Assembly (NCBI GenBank): GCA_035759925.1
Contig: DASTTY010000099.1
Span: 1-14,762, forward strand
Direction of reading: 5' to 3'
Length of the DNA: 14,762 nucleotides
Origin: RHKX01 sp035759925
Lineage (GTDB): Bacteria; Actinomycetota; Thermoleophilia; Solirubrobacterales; 70-9
Both the position numbers and the translations under genes were made by a program. Shown here in pieces: positions 1 through 6,803 of this stretch (within the stretch, counting starts at the first letter, position 1; every line of letters starts with the position of its first letter). Below the pieces are notes generated by a model, which ran no database searches, was not told where the DNA came from, and saw nothing but the letters and a program-made list of their open reading frames with translations.

Positions 1-1666
1 CGGCGGCGGCCGAGCGTGCGGCGGTCGCCGCCGCGTCGAGGTGCCCGGCCGCGAACGCGTCGTCGCTGGCGGCGAGGCGATCGCCGGAAACGGCGACGAC
101 CGCGCCGGCCCAGACCGCCGGGATCGCACGCGCCGCAGCGACGATCGCGACTGCCGGCGACGGCAGGCGCGACGACCGCGCCATGCGCGGCAGGGACGAC
201 CCGGCGGGCTCCAGCGCCCTGGTCGTCAGCACCGCCGCCGCGATCAGCACGCAGACGGCAACCGACGGGACGTCCCAGGTCCAGTCGATCGCGATCCCGA
301 CCAGGCCGGTGGCAATCACACCGAGGGCGGCGCCGGCTGCCGCGCCGCCGGGCTGCCTGGCGCGGCGGATCCCCGCCGTGCCGACTGCCGCGAAGAAGAC
401 GACGAAGGCTGTGAGTCCGGCGAGCCCGAGCTCGGCGAGGAGCTCGAGCGGCTCGGAGTGAGCGTTCTGGACCGGCGTCTCGAGGTTGCCGTGGCGATTC
501 CAGTAGAGGCCATAGCTGCCGGTCCCGATCCCCCGCAGCGGCTCGTCGGCGAACGCATCCAGGGCCGTCGACCAGAACTGAGCCCGACCCGAGCCGGTGA
601 CTGAGAGCTTGGTGCCTCCGGAGGTCGCCTCGCGGCCCGAGGTGGCCGCGAAGTCGCCGGCGATCCTGCCCGGCCCGACGATCAGCACCAGCGCCGCGAG
701 AGCGACGAGCGCCGCGCCGAGGACGTGACGCATCCGCAGGCCGCTGATCCGGATCGCGGCGGCCCGCGCGACCAGAGCCGGGCCCGCCACCGCGGCGAAC
801 AGGACCCCGGCCGCCAGCGCGAGACAGACCGCCGCCTCGGGGCGACCCGGCGACCCTCCGGCCGTGTCGAGGATCCCGGAGGCGACGCTCGCGACGATCA
901 TCCCCGGCAGCGCCGCGGTGACGCCGACCGTGAGCGCGGCGACCGCGCGTGGCCTTGAGTCGGCCGCCGCGATCGCGACGGTTGCCCCGATCGCGGCGGC
1001 GATCAGGGCACCGCGCGAGGAAGTCATGAAGGCGGTCAGGAGGACCGGCGGGATCGCCGCCAGCGCAAGGCCACGGCCGACCCGCGCGCGCGTGGCCGAC
1101 TCCAGCCAGATGAGGACCGGGATGGCCATCGCCGCCATCGCGCCGAGAGCGTTCCAGTATCCGATCGGAAAGCTGAGACGGCCCGCGAAGGCCGGGGTCG
1201 CAGCGACCAGCTCGGCGTCGCCCGCACCGATGCCGAGCAGCCGCGAGGCGAGCGCGATCAGGCTGACGACGACGAGCCCGGCCGCGATCCCGGCCAGCAC
1301 CGGTGGCGCGTGCCCGGGCCGCATCAGCAGGGCGGCGAGGACGAAGACTCCGAGGTAGAGCGAGAGGCGGACGACGTCTTCGAAGCCCGCGCCGCGGTCG
1401 ATCGACCAGCCGAGCGCCACCGCGCCGAGCACCGCCAGGACGGCGAGGGCCGCGGCGGCGACGAGCAGCGGCCTGTCGAAGCTCCGCCCCCGCCCGGGGC
1501 CGAGCGCGGCCGCGACGACCGCGATCCAGGTCAGCGCCGTCGTGAAGCCGAGCGCGACGCTCCCGAAGCCGCCGCTGTCGAGAGCCAGCGCCACGATGGC
1601 GACGGCGACGGCGAGCGCCGGGGCCTGTCCCGCGATCCGGGTGGCGGTCCCTGTCTGGGCTTTCAC
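1..1666 (-). CDS. O-antigen ligase/polymerase family membrane protein, C-terminus cut by the left window edge
   Basis: Reading leftward from a GTG at 1666, 555 codons stay open to the window edge, so the protein is partial. Translation shows repeated hydrophobic Ala/Val/Leu-rich segments (for example about residues 14-45, 65-75, 90-120, 170-190 and 430-470), as in a polytopic inner-membrane protein. A hydrophilic loop at about 340-405 contains an RGIGTGSYG-like stretch (378-386) and the motif NAHSEPLELLAELG (401-414). Wzy/WaaL O-antigen ligase-like proteins carry an equivalent conserved His region (His403 here). Such enzymes join or polymerise lipid-linked glycans on the outer face of the membrane. 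After the last hydrophobic segment, the final visible residues (about 530-555, Ala/Asp/His-rich) resemble the first helix of a TPR-like tail, which is weak evidence. The start is uncertain: no strong ribosome-binding site precedes the GTG and the frame stays open upstream. The neighbouring hydrolase supports a surface-glycan role. The exact family member is inference. Confidence 0.82.
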   Translation of the reverse strand, partial: MKAQTGTATRIAGQAPALAVAVAIVALALDSGGFGSVALGFTTALTWIAVVAAALGPGRGRSFDRPLLVAAAALAVLAVLGAVALGWSIDRGAGFEDVVRLSLYLGVFVLAALLMRPGHAPPVLAGIAAGLVVVSLIALASRLLGIGAGDAELVAATPAFAGRLSFPIGYWNALGAMAAMAIPVLIWLESATRARVGRGLALAAIPPVLLTAFMTSSRGALIAAAIGATVAIAAADSRPRAVAALTVGVTAALPGMIVASVASGILDTAGGSPGRPEAAVCLALAAGVLFAAVAGPALVARAAAIRISGLRMRHVLGAALVALAALVLIVGPGRIAGDFAATSGREATSGGTKLSVTGSGRAQFWSTALDAFADEPLRGIGTGSYGLYWNRHGNLETPVQNAHSEPLELLAELGLAGLTAFVVFFAAVGTAGIRRARQPGGAAAGAALGVIATGLVGIAIDWTWDVPSVAVCVLIAAAVLTTRALEPAGSSLPRMARSSRLPSPAVAIVAAARAIPAVWAGAVVAVSGDRLAASDDAFAAGHLDAAATAARSAAA

Positions 1667-1672
1667 TATCGT
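1667..1672 (+). promoter_or_regulatory. Possible -10 element (TATCGT) for the small anchored protein and hydrolase operon
   Basis: TATCGT fits the actinobacterial TAnnnT -10 pattern and ends 9 bases before the ATG at 1682, implying a leader of only a few bases. No good -35 is visible 16-18 bases upstream, and no Shine-Dalgarno lies before the ATG. It also sits immediately upstream of the divergent ligase start. This is a weak, position-based call. Confidence 0.3.
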
Positions 1673-1681
1673 CTTGCGACC

Positions 1682-2062
1682 ATGGATCGCCCGACTCGAA
1701 GGAAGGCCAGGCTGGCGCTCGCGATCGTAGCGACGCTGGTCGTGCTGCCGGTCCCGGCCGCGACGGCCGCCGCCCCGGCCGACGACGAGTACGTGCTCCA
1801 GTTCCCCGGCGTCAGCCAGACCGACAACAACGTCAACCAGGCCCCCACCCGGGCCGGCGAGGGCAAAGGCGCCACCGGGGGCGGCTCGGGCATCCAGCGT
1901 GGCGTCGTCGGCGAGACCGACGCTCCGCCGACCCCACTCGCCGCTGCCGGCGATGCGCTGACGGGCTTTCCGGCCTCGCTGCTGATCGGCGTGACGCTGC
2001 TCCTCGCGACGGCGCTCGCCGCCGCCGGTGCTCGCCGCCGCCGACCGCCGAGGACATGCTGA
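1682..2062 (+). CDS. Small secreted, membrane-anchored protein of unknown function
   Basis: This is 126 residues from the ATG at 1682. An N-terminal RRKAR stretch and hydrophobic segment (about 10-25), ending near Ala-rich residues 26-32, look like a Sec signal peptide. A short polar region follows, with an acidic and aromatic stretch (DDEYVLQFPG, 34-43), an Asn-rich patch and a Gly-rich linker. A second hydrophobic helix (about 98-116) and a RRRRPPR tail end the protein, so it is probably anchored with its body outside the cell. No LPxTG motif is present. The frame is open further upstream, but that extension is antisense to the ligase gene and Arg/Asp-rich; the signal peptide decides the start. 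Its stop overlaps the start of the next gene by 7 bases, so coupled translation is likely. I do not recognise the family. The pairing suggests a partner of the neighbouring lipoprotein hydrolase. Confidence 0.68.
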   Translation: MDRPTRRKARLALAIVATLVVLPVPAATAAAPADDEYVLQFPGVSQTDNNVNQAPTRAGEGKGATGGGSGIQRGVVGETDAPPTPLAAAGDALTGFPASLLIGVTLLLATALAAAGARRRRPPRTC

Positions 2063-3162
2063 GCATGGCCGCGATCGCCCGGGCGGCCGTGGCCGCCGTC
2101 GCTGTCTGCGCGCTGGTGGCGCTCACCGGCTGCGGAGGCGGCGACGACAACGCGGACTCGGGCCCCTACCCGTTCTACGGCGTCGCCCCCGAAGGTCTTC
2201 AGAACGCGACCGACTACGAACGGATGCACGACGGCGGGGTGGGCACGGTCCGCGCTGTCCTGCAGTGGTCGGCGATCGAGTCGAGCGAGGGCAAGTACGA
2301 CTGGACCAGCAGCGACCAGGTCCTCACCCAGCTCGCGCTCGCCGGTCTCGAGCCGCTCGTGACCGTCTACGGGACCCCGCAGGCGTACGCGTCGCAGGCG
2401 ATCGACGCCCCGACCAATGACGAGAAGACCTTCGACGCCTGGGCCGATTTCCTCAAGGCCGCGGTCGCTCGCTACGGGACCGACGGCGATTTCTGGAAGA
2501 ACCTCAGCCAAGCCAACGCCGACATCACCCCGCAGCCGATCCGCGAGTGGGAGATCTGGAACGAGCCGAACTCATCGACGTTCTGGGCGCCGACGCCGGA
2601 TCCGGCAGCCTACGCCGACCTCCTCACCCGCTCGGCGAAGATCATCCACCAGGGGGATCCCGAGGCTCGGGTCATGAGTGCCGGGATGTTCGCCACCCCG
2701 CAGTCCGACGGAGCCATCGTCTCCTACGACTTCCTGAAGAGCATGTTCGACGAGAGCGGCGTCGCCGACGCCGTCGACGTGGTCGGCGTCCATCCCTACG
2801 GGCCCGACTCGAAGTCGGTGATCGATCAGGTGAAGAAGACCCGGCAGGCGCTCGACGATGCCGGAAGCGACGCCCCGATGTGGGCGACGGAGATCGGCTG
2901 GGGTTCGAACCCGAAGAGCGGCAACGACCTCTCGAAGACGCCGGAGGAGCAGGCCGACCTACTCAGCACCAGCTTCGGTGAGCTCAGCGACCAACAGGAC
3001 GAGCTCGGGCTCGACGGGGTCGTCTGGTACACGTGGCACGACTCGACCGAGAACGAGGTGGGCGCCTGCGGATGGTGCGCCTCCGCCGGGCTGGTCGACG
3101 CCGATCGGGACAGCAAGCCGGCCTGGATCGCCTTCACCGATCTGACCGGCGGAACTCCCTAG
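2056..3162 (+). CDS. Lipoprotein glycoside hydrolase, clan GH-A (GH39/GH5-like)
   Basis: 368 residues. The N-terminus is a lipoprotein signal peptide with lipobox LTGC (Cys26), so the mature enzyme should be tethered to the outer face of the membrane. The rest resembles a TIM-barrel glycosidase. An early strand with RAVLQWSAIE is followed by the strand-4 motif WEIWNEPN, giving Glu170 as the probable acid/base. A VVGVHPYG strand follows, and the strand-7 motif ATEIGWG gives Glu279 as the probable nucleophile. This pair is the hallmark of clan GH-A. The overall pattern recalls GH39 enzymes such as exopolysaccharide hydrolases of the PslG type, but the substrate cannot be read from sequence. Translation may start at 2056 or at the ATG at 2065; both keep the signal peptide. 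The gene overlaps the preceding small gene and ends tail-to-tail with the CysO-like gene. It probably trims or remodels a surface polysaccharide made by the neighbouring ligase locus. Confidence 0.85.
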   Translation: MLSMAAIARAAVAAVAVCALVALTGCGGGDDNADSGPYPFYGVAPEGLQNATDYERMHDGGVGTVRAVLQWSAIESSEGKYDWTSSDQVLTQLALAGLEPLVTVYGTPQAYASQAIDAPTNDEKTFDAWADFLKAAVARYGTDGDFWKNLSQANADITPQPIREWEIWNEPNSSTFWAPTPDPAAYADLLTRSAKIIHQGDPEARVMSAGMFATPQSDGAIVSYDFLKSMFDESGVADAVDVVGVHPYGPDSKSVIDQVKKTRQALDDAGSDAPMWATEIGWGSNPKSGNDLSKTPEEQADLLSTSFGELSDQQDELGLDGVVWYTWHDSTENEVGACGWCASAGLVDADRDSKPAWIAFTDLTGGTP

Positions 3163-3440
3163 CAGCGGGCGCCGCCGGCCATCGCCGGCAGGATGACGAC
3201 GGTGTCGGAGCCGGAGACGGCGGTGCCGAGGCCGTCGAGCAGGCGGACGTCCTCGTCGTTGAGGTAGACGTTGACGTAGCGGTTCAGTTCCCCGGCATCG
3301 TCGAACAGCTGCCCGCTGACGCCGGGATGGACGTCGGCGAGCCCGCGGAGGACCGAGCCGACGTCGTCGCCGGCGACGTCGACGACAGATTCGCCCCCGG
3401 TCTGGGCGCGCAGGACGGGTGGGATCTTCACCTTCGGCAT
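3159..3440 (-). CDS. CysO/MoaD/ThiS-like ubiquitin-fold sulfur carrier protein with C-terminal extension
   Basis: 93 residues with the size and pattern of small sulfur carriers. The body (IPPVLRAQTGG near the N-terminus, RYVNVYLNDEDVR at about 54-66, VVILPAMAGG at 81-90) closely recalls mycobacterial CysO, the thiocarboxylate donor for cysteine synthesis. In that pathway MoeZ/MoeB activates the C-terminal glycine, CysM uses the carrier and the Mec protease releases cysteine. The chain here does not end at Gly-Gly (89-90) but continues Ala-Arg-Cys. A JAMM-type protease would therefore have to trim it before activation. The rhodanese-adenylyltransferase gene lies 117 bases upstream on the same strand and is the obvious activating partner. 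No CysM or Mec gene is visible. MoaD or ThiS function is an alternative, but the resemblance to CysO is stronger. The ATG at 3440 gives a family-typical length. Confidence 0.85.
   Translation of the reverse strand: MPKVKIPPVLRAQTGGESVVDVAGDDVGSVLRGLADVHPGVSGQLFDDAGELNRYVNVYLNDEDVRLLDGLGTAVSGSDTVVILPAMAGGARC
3174..3189. terminator. GC-rich hairpin at a convergent gene junction, possible terminator
   Basis: GCCGGC, a CATC loop, then GCCGGC forms a 6-bp stem beginning 12 bases after the hydrolase stop. It lies inside the 3' coding end of the minus-strand carrier gene. There is no T-tract on either strand, so it is not a canonical intrinsic terminator. It is listed because the two genes leave no other space for one. 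Confidence 0.25.
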
Positions 3441-3557
3441 CGGCGGCAGCCTAGACCACTGACGAGGTCGGGCGACGTCCAGATCAAGGAAGAGGTCGGC
3501 GCCGCGGCGTTCGGCCGCAAGCCGGCCGATGACGCCGAGCTGGCGACGCCCGGCCCG

Positions 3558-4775
3558 TCAGCCCTGGCAGAACAGCTCGTAGTCCGGAAACTTGCCGAGG
3601 TCCTCATCGGCGATCTCGGGAGCGTTCGGGCCGCAGATCGGGCAGTCGGGGTCGCGCCGAACCTTGAGCTCGGTGAACTCGGTGCCGAGCGCCTCGAACA
3701 GCAGTAGGCGGCCGATCAGCGGATCCCCCGCGCCGGTGACGAGCTTGAAGACCTCGAGCGACTGCAGCATTCCCATGATCCCCGGCAGCATGCCGAGGAC
3801 GCCGGCCGCCCCGCAGCTCGGTGCCAGCTCCGGCGGCGGCGGGGTCGGATACAGGCAGCGGTAGCAGGGACCCTCGTAGGGCACGAAGGTCGAGAGCTGT
3901 CCGTCGAAGGACAGGATGGACGCCGAGACGACCGGCTTGCGGAGCCGCACCGAAGCGTCGTTGAGCAGGTAGCGGGTCGGGAAATTGTCGGCGCCGTCGA
4001 CGATGACGTCGTAGTCGGAGAGCAGGTCGATGACGTTGTCGGAGTCGAGCCGGCCGCGATGCTCGATCACCTCGACGTCGGGGTTGAGGGCCTCGATCGC
4101 CTGTCGGGCGGACTCGGTCTTCGGCATGCCGATCCGATCGGTGTTGTGGATCACCTGGCGCTGCAGGTTCGAGGCGTCGACGACGTCGTCGTCGACGAGC
4201 CCGATCTTGCCGATCCCGGCGGCCGCCAGGTACAGCCCGGTCGGCGACCCGAGGCCGCCCGCGCCGAGCAGGAGCACCTTCGAGTCGAGCATCTTCATCT
4301 GCCCCTCGAGGCCGATCTCGGGAACGAGGATGTGGCGCGAGTAGCGCTCCTTCTGCTCCGGGGTGAGCGCGCGCGGCGTGACGACGGGGAGGCCGCGGTC
4401 GCGCCAGAGGGTGATGCCGCCGGCCATCGAGCTGACGTCCTCGTAGCCGAGGTCCTCGGCGAGGGTCTTGGCGGCCAGCGCCGAGCGGATCCCGGAGGCG
4501 CAGTAGAGGATGACCCGCCGCGAACGGTCGGGCACGAACTGCTCGAAACGTGACTCGAGATAGCTGCGCGGGACGTGGATCGCGCCCTCGATGTGGCGTT
4601 CGTCGAACTCGGCCTGCTCGCGGACGTCGACGAGGGCGACGTCGTCGCCCGACTCCTTTGCTTCGGCGATCTCGGCTGCCGCCTCGGTCGGCTGGATCTC
4701 CTCGATCTCGGCCTTCGCCTGAGCGATCAGGTCGGCGCCGCTTGCACGCGTCCTCGTCTCGGTCTCCGGAGTCAT
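3558..4775 (-). CDS. moeZ: MoeZ/MoeB-type adenylyltransferase with N-terminal rhodanese domain
   Basis: 405 residues in two domains. Residues about 25-132 form a rhodanese domain (VALVDVREQAEFDERHIEGA at 46-65) with active-site Cys92 in YCASGIRS; it can carry persulfide sulfur. Residues about 137-385 form an E1-like ThiF/MoeB domain. It has the nucleotide loop GAGGLGSP (171-178), a DGADNFPTR stretch (260-268), the paired zinc cysteines CYRC (304, 307) and CPIC (378, 381), and a conserved Cys321 in APSCGAAG. The enzyme adenylates the C-terminal glycine of a ubiquitin-like carrier and delivers sulfur to form a thiocarboxylate. Mycobacterial MoeZ has the domains in the opposite order, with rhodanese last. 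The CysO-like gene follows on the same strand, which supports a carrier-activation role. The symbol marks function; moeB would be equally defensible. A good promoter precedes the ATG. Confidence 0.9.
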   Translation of the reverse strand: MTPETETRTRASGADLIAQAKAEIEEIQPTEAAAEIAEAKESGDDVALVDVREQAEFDERHIEGAIHVPRSYLESRFEQFVPDRSRRVILYCASGIRSALAAKTLAEDLGYEDVSSMAGGITLWRDRGLPVVTPRALTPEQKERYSRHILVPEIGLEGQMKMLDSKVLLLGAGGLGSPTGLYLAAAGIGKIGLVDDDVVDASNLQRQVIHNTDRIGMPKTESARQAIEALNPDVEVIEHRGRLDSDNVIDLLSDYDVIVDGADNFPTRYLLNDASVRLRKPVVSASILSFDGQLSTFVPYEGPCYRCLYPTPPPPELAPSCGAAGVLGMLPGIMGMLQSLEVFKLVTGAGDPLIGRLLLFEALGTEFTELKVRRDPDCPICGPNAPEIADEDLGKFPDYELFCQG

Positions 4776-4785
4776 TACTTCAGAA

Positions 4786-4815
4786 AGTATAGCGACTCGC
4801 GGTCGCGACTTCCAA
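4786..4815 (-). promoter_or_regulatory. Promoter of the moeZ-carrier unit, near-leaderless
   Basis: On the minus strand a -35-like TTGGAA (4815-4810), an 18-base spacer and a -10 TATACT (4791-4786) precede the ATG at 4775. Transcription would begin about 3-5 bases before the start codon, and no Shine-Dalgarno is present, so the mRNA should be nearly leaderless. The -10 differs from the TATAAT consensus at one base. Confidence 0.65.
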
Positions 4816-4820
4816 CCGCT

Positions 4821-5684
4821 CTAGCCGAGCGCGGGGCGCATCTGGCGGAGCCTGCGGACCCGCTCCTCGATCGGCGGATGGGTGCTGAACAGGTTCGACA
4901 TCCCGCGGCCGCCGGACAGCGGCTTGACGATGTAGAGGCACTCGGTCGCCTCGTTGACCTTCATCGGCGTCGCCTTCGCGCCCTCCTCGAGGCGCAGCAG
5001 CGCCGAGGCGAGGCTCTCGGGGTTGCCGCAGATCTGGGCCCCGGTCGCGTCGGCGGAGAACTCCCGCTGCCGCGAGATCGCGAGCTGGATGATCGAGGCC
5101 GCGATCGGAGCGAGCAGGACGAGGACCAACGAGGCGATCAGCCCGAGCGGGCTCTCGTCGTCGCCGCCGAACCAGAGCAGCATGTAGCCGAGATAGGTGA
5201 TCGCGCCGCCGATCGTCGCCGCGACGGCCTGGATCAGCGTGTCGCGGTTGCGGATGTGGGCGAGCTCGTGGGCGATCACGCCGCGAAGCTCGTCCGGCGA
5301 GAGCAACTGGGTGATCCCGGCGGTGACGGCGACGGCCGCCTTCTCGGGGCTGCGGCCGGTCGCGAAGGCGTTCGGCTGCGCCTGCGGGATCAGATAGATC
5401 CGCGGCATCGGCATCTTCGCGGCGGTCGTCAGCTCGCGGACCATCGCGTAGATCTGCGGCGCCTCCTGTTCGCTGATCGGCTTCGCGCGGGCGGTGGCGA
5501 GGGCGATCCGGTCGCTGAACCAGTAGACGCCGAGGTTCATGACCGCGGCGACGACGAGGAAGATCAGCGCTGTATCGGGTCCGCCGATCAGTGCTCCGAT
5601 CACGACCAGCAGCCCGGTCAGACCGCCGAGCAGCAGGGTCGTCCGGATCGTGGCGGCGAAATTGGAACTGCGTGTGGTCGTCAT
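4821..5684 (-). CDS. htpX: HtpX-type membrane zinc metalloprotease
   Basis: 287 residues, the usual HtpX length. There are two N-terminal hydrophobic helices (about 14-34 and 38-56). The catalytic HEXXH motif is HELAH at 139-143, and the third zinc ligand is probably Glu208 in REFSADATGA. Two further hydrophobic segments follow at about 153-173 and 180-200. The conserved PNAFATGR (104-111) and C-terminal STHPPIEERVRRL (267-279) are family hallmarks. HtpX degrades damaged or misfolded membrane proteins with its active site facing the cytoplasm. A perfect AGGAGG lies 8 bases before the ATG and settles the start. The gene is divergent from a two-component operon across 108 bases, which invites the idea that this system controls it; that is inference. 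Confidence 0.95.
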   Translation of the reverse strand: MTTTRSSNFAATIRTTLLLGGLTGLLVVIGALIGGPDTALIFLVVAAVMNLGVYWFSDRIALATARAKPISEQEAPQIYAMVRELTTAAKMPMPRIYLIPQAQPNAFATGRSPEKAAVAVTAGITQLLSPDELRGVIAHELAHIRNRDTLIQAVAATIGGAITYLGYMLLWFGGDDESPLGLIASLVLVLLAPIAASIIQLAISRQREFSADATGAQICGNPESLASALLRLEEGAKATPMKVNEATECLYIVKPLSGGRGMSNLFSTHPPIEERVRRLRQMRPALG

Positions 5685-5692
5685 CGGCGTTG

Positions 5693-5698
5693 CCTCCT
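5693..5698 (-). promoter_or_regulatory. Strong ribosome-binding site for htpX
   Basis: AGGAGG on the minus strand sits 8 bases from the ATG at 5684. It is the only perfect Shine-Dalgarno I found in the window and contrasts with the weak or absent sites of most neighbours. Confidence 0.8.
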
Positions 5699-5792
5699 AC
5701 GGCGTGTCGGTGAGCCGGAATGTTTGCAGAACGGGATAAGCGGCTCCTAATCGGACTAAGGTCGTAACGGCCCGCGGTCGATTGGGAGTTGG

Positions 5793-6752
5793 ATGCGCCG
5801 CGGCACTCTGCTCACCCAGGTACTGCTCGTCAACCTGCTGCTGATCGCAGCGGCGGTGATCGCCGCCTCGATCGCTTCGAACCCCGAGAACAGCCTCCGC
5901 GACAGCGCTTCGATCGGGCTCGTGCTCGGCTTCGCGCTCGCCGCGACCGTGGCGGTGAACATCTGGTTGCTGTCCCGGCGCTTCGAGCCGCTCCAGCGGC
6001 TCGTCGCCGAGATGCAGACTGCCGACCTCAGCAAGCCGCCGGAACCGCCCGCCGTCACCGAAGGCCCGGTCGAGGTCGTCAGCCTCGAGCGCTCGTTCCA
6101 TGCGATGCTCGAACGGCTCGAGGCCGAGCGCCGTGGTGCCGCCAACGCCGCGCTGAGCGCTCAGGAGCGCGAGCGCGAGCGGATCGCCCGCGACCTCCAC
6201 GACGAGGTCAACCAGGCGCTGACGGCGCTGCTGCTCCGGCTCGAGGCGGTCCGGCGGCAGGCTCCCGACCCCGAGGTCGCGGCCGAGCTGGCCGAGATCG
6301 GCTCGCTGATCTCGCGGGCGATGAGCGAGCTCCTCGATCTCGCCCGCGGGCTGCGGCCGACCACCCTCGACGACCTCGGCCTCAAGGCGGCGCTGGCGAC
6401 GCTCGTCGAGGAGGTCGAGCGGGAGGCCGGCATCGCCGCCGGGTTCGAGGCCGAGGGCGAGCTCGACGGCGTGCCCGACGATGTCCAGCTCGTCACTTAC
6501 CGGGTCGCCCAGGAGGCGGTGACGAACGTGATCCAGCACGCCGACGCCGGGCACCTCCGCGTCCGCCTGATCGGCGCCGCCGACGGCGCGATCGAGCTCC
6601 GGGTCAGCGACGACGGTGCCGGCTACGCCGGCGGGCGCTCGAAGGAGCGGCTCGGGATCGCCGGGATGCGGGAGCGCGCGCTGCTCTGCGGAGGCGAGCT
6701 GACGGTCGAGTCCGAGCCCGGCGCCGGGACGCGGGTAACGCTTCAGGCCTGA
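5793..6752 (+). CDS. NarL/LiaS-type sensor histidine kinase
   Basis: 319 residues. Two hydrophobic helices (about 9-29 and 41-60) are separated by only some ten residues, so there is almost no extracytoplasmic sensor domain. A HAMP-like linker runs to about 115. The HisKA_3 dimerisation domain contains ERERIARDLHDEVNQ, with His136 as the probable phosphoacceptor. The ATP-binding domain shows the N-box QEAVTNVIQHA (Asn245), the G1 box SDDGAGY (272-278) and the G2 region LGIAGMRERA (287-296). This architecture matches intramembrane-sensing kinases of the LiaS/DesK kind that respond to envelope or membrane stress. A GGGAG lies 4 bases before the ATG. The response regulator follows 51 bases downstream, and htpX is divergent upstream. 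The kinase family is certain; the stimulus is inference. Confidence 0.93.
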   Translation: MRRGTLLTQVLLVNLLLIAAAVIAASIASNPENSLRDSASIGLVLGFALAATVAVNIWLLSRRFEPLQRLVAEMQTADLSKPPEPPAVTEGPVEVVSLERSFHAMLERLEAERRGAANAALSAQERERERIARDLHDEVNQALTALLLRLEAVRRQAPDPEVAAELAEIGSLISRAMSELLDLARGLRPTTLDDLGLKAALATLVEEVEREAGIAAGFEAEGELDGVPDDVQLVTYRVAQEAVTNVIQHADAGHLRVRLIGAADGAIELRVSDDGAGYAGGRSKERLGIAGMRERALLCGGELTVESEPGAGTRVTLQA

Positions 6753-6803
6753 GATGCCGATGAAGGCGGAGATGACGTACGCAGCGGCTAAGGCGGGCTC
6801 ACC

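Noticed and set aside
1310..1681. Upstream extension of the small anchored protein
   Set aside because: This part is antisense to the ligase and Arg/Asp/Glu-rich. A signal peptide begins exactly at the ATG at 1682, so translation starts there.
2901..2912. GGGTTCGAACCC resembling a tRNA T-arm
   Set aside because: It encodes GSNP in the hydrolase next to the nucleophile motif. No acceptor stem, anticodon arm or D-arm surrounds it.
3441..3557. Possible extra gene or terminator between moeZ and the CysO-like gene
   Set aside because: Only a short GC hairpin (CGGCC/GGCCG) without T-tract and no convincing start-plus-ribosome-binding-site frame were seen. It is probably a transcribed spacer.
4575..5750. 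391-codon plus-strand open frame
   Set aside because: It is antisense to moeZ and htpX, with no recognisable domain.
5685..5792. Regulator dyad in the htpX-kinase intergenic region (CCTAATCGGACTAAGG)
   Set aside because: The two arms match only partly, so it is too weak to call an operator. TAAGGT at 5757-5762 is a possible -10 without a matching -35.
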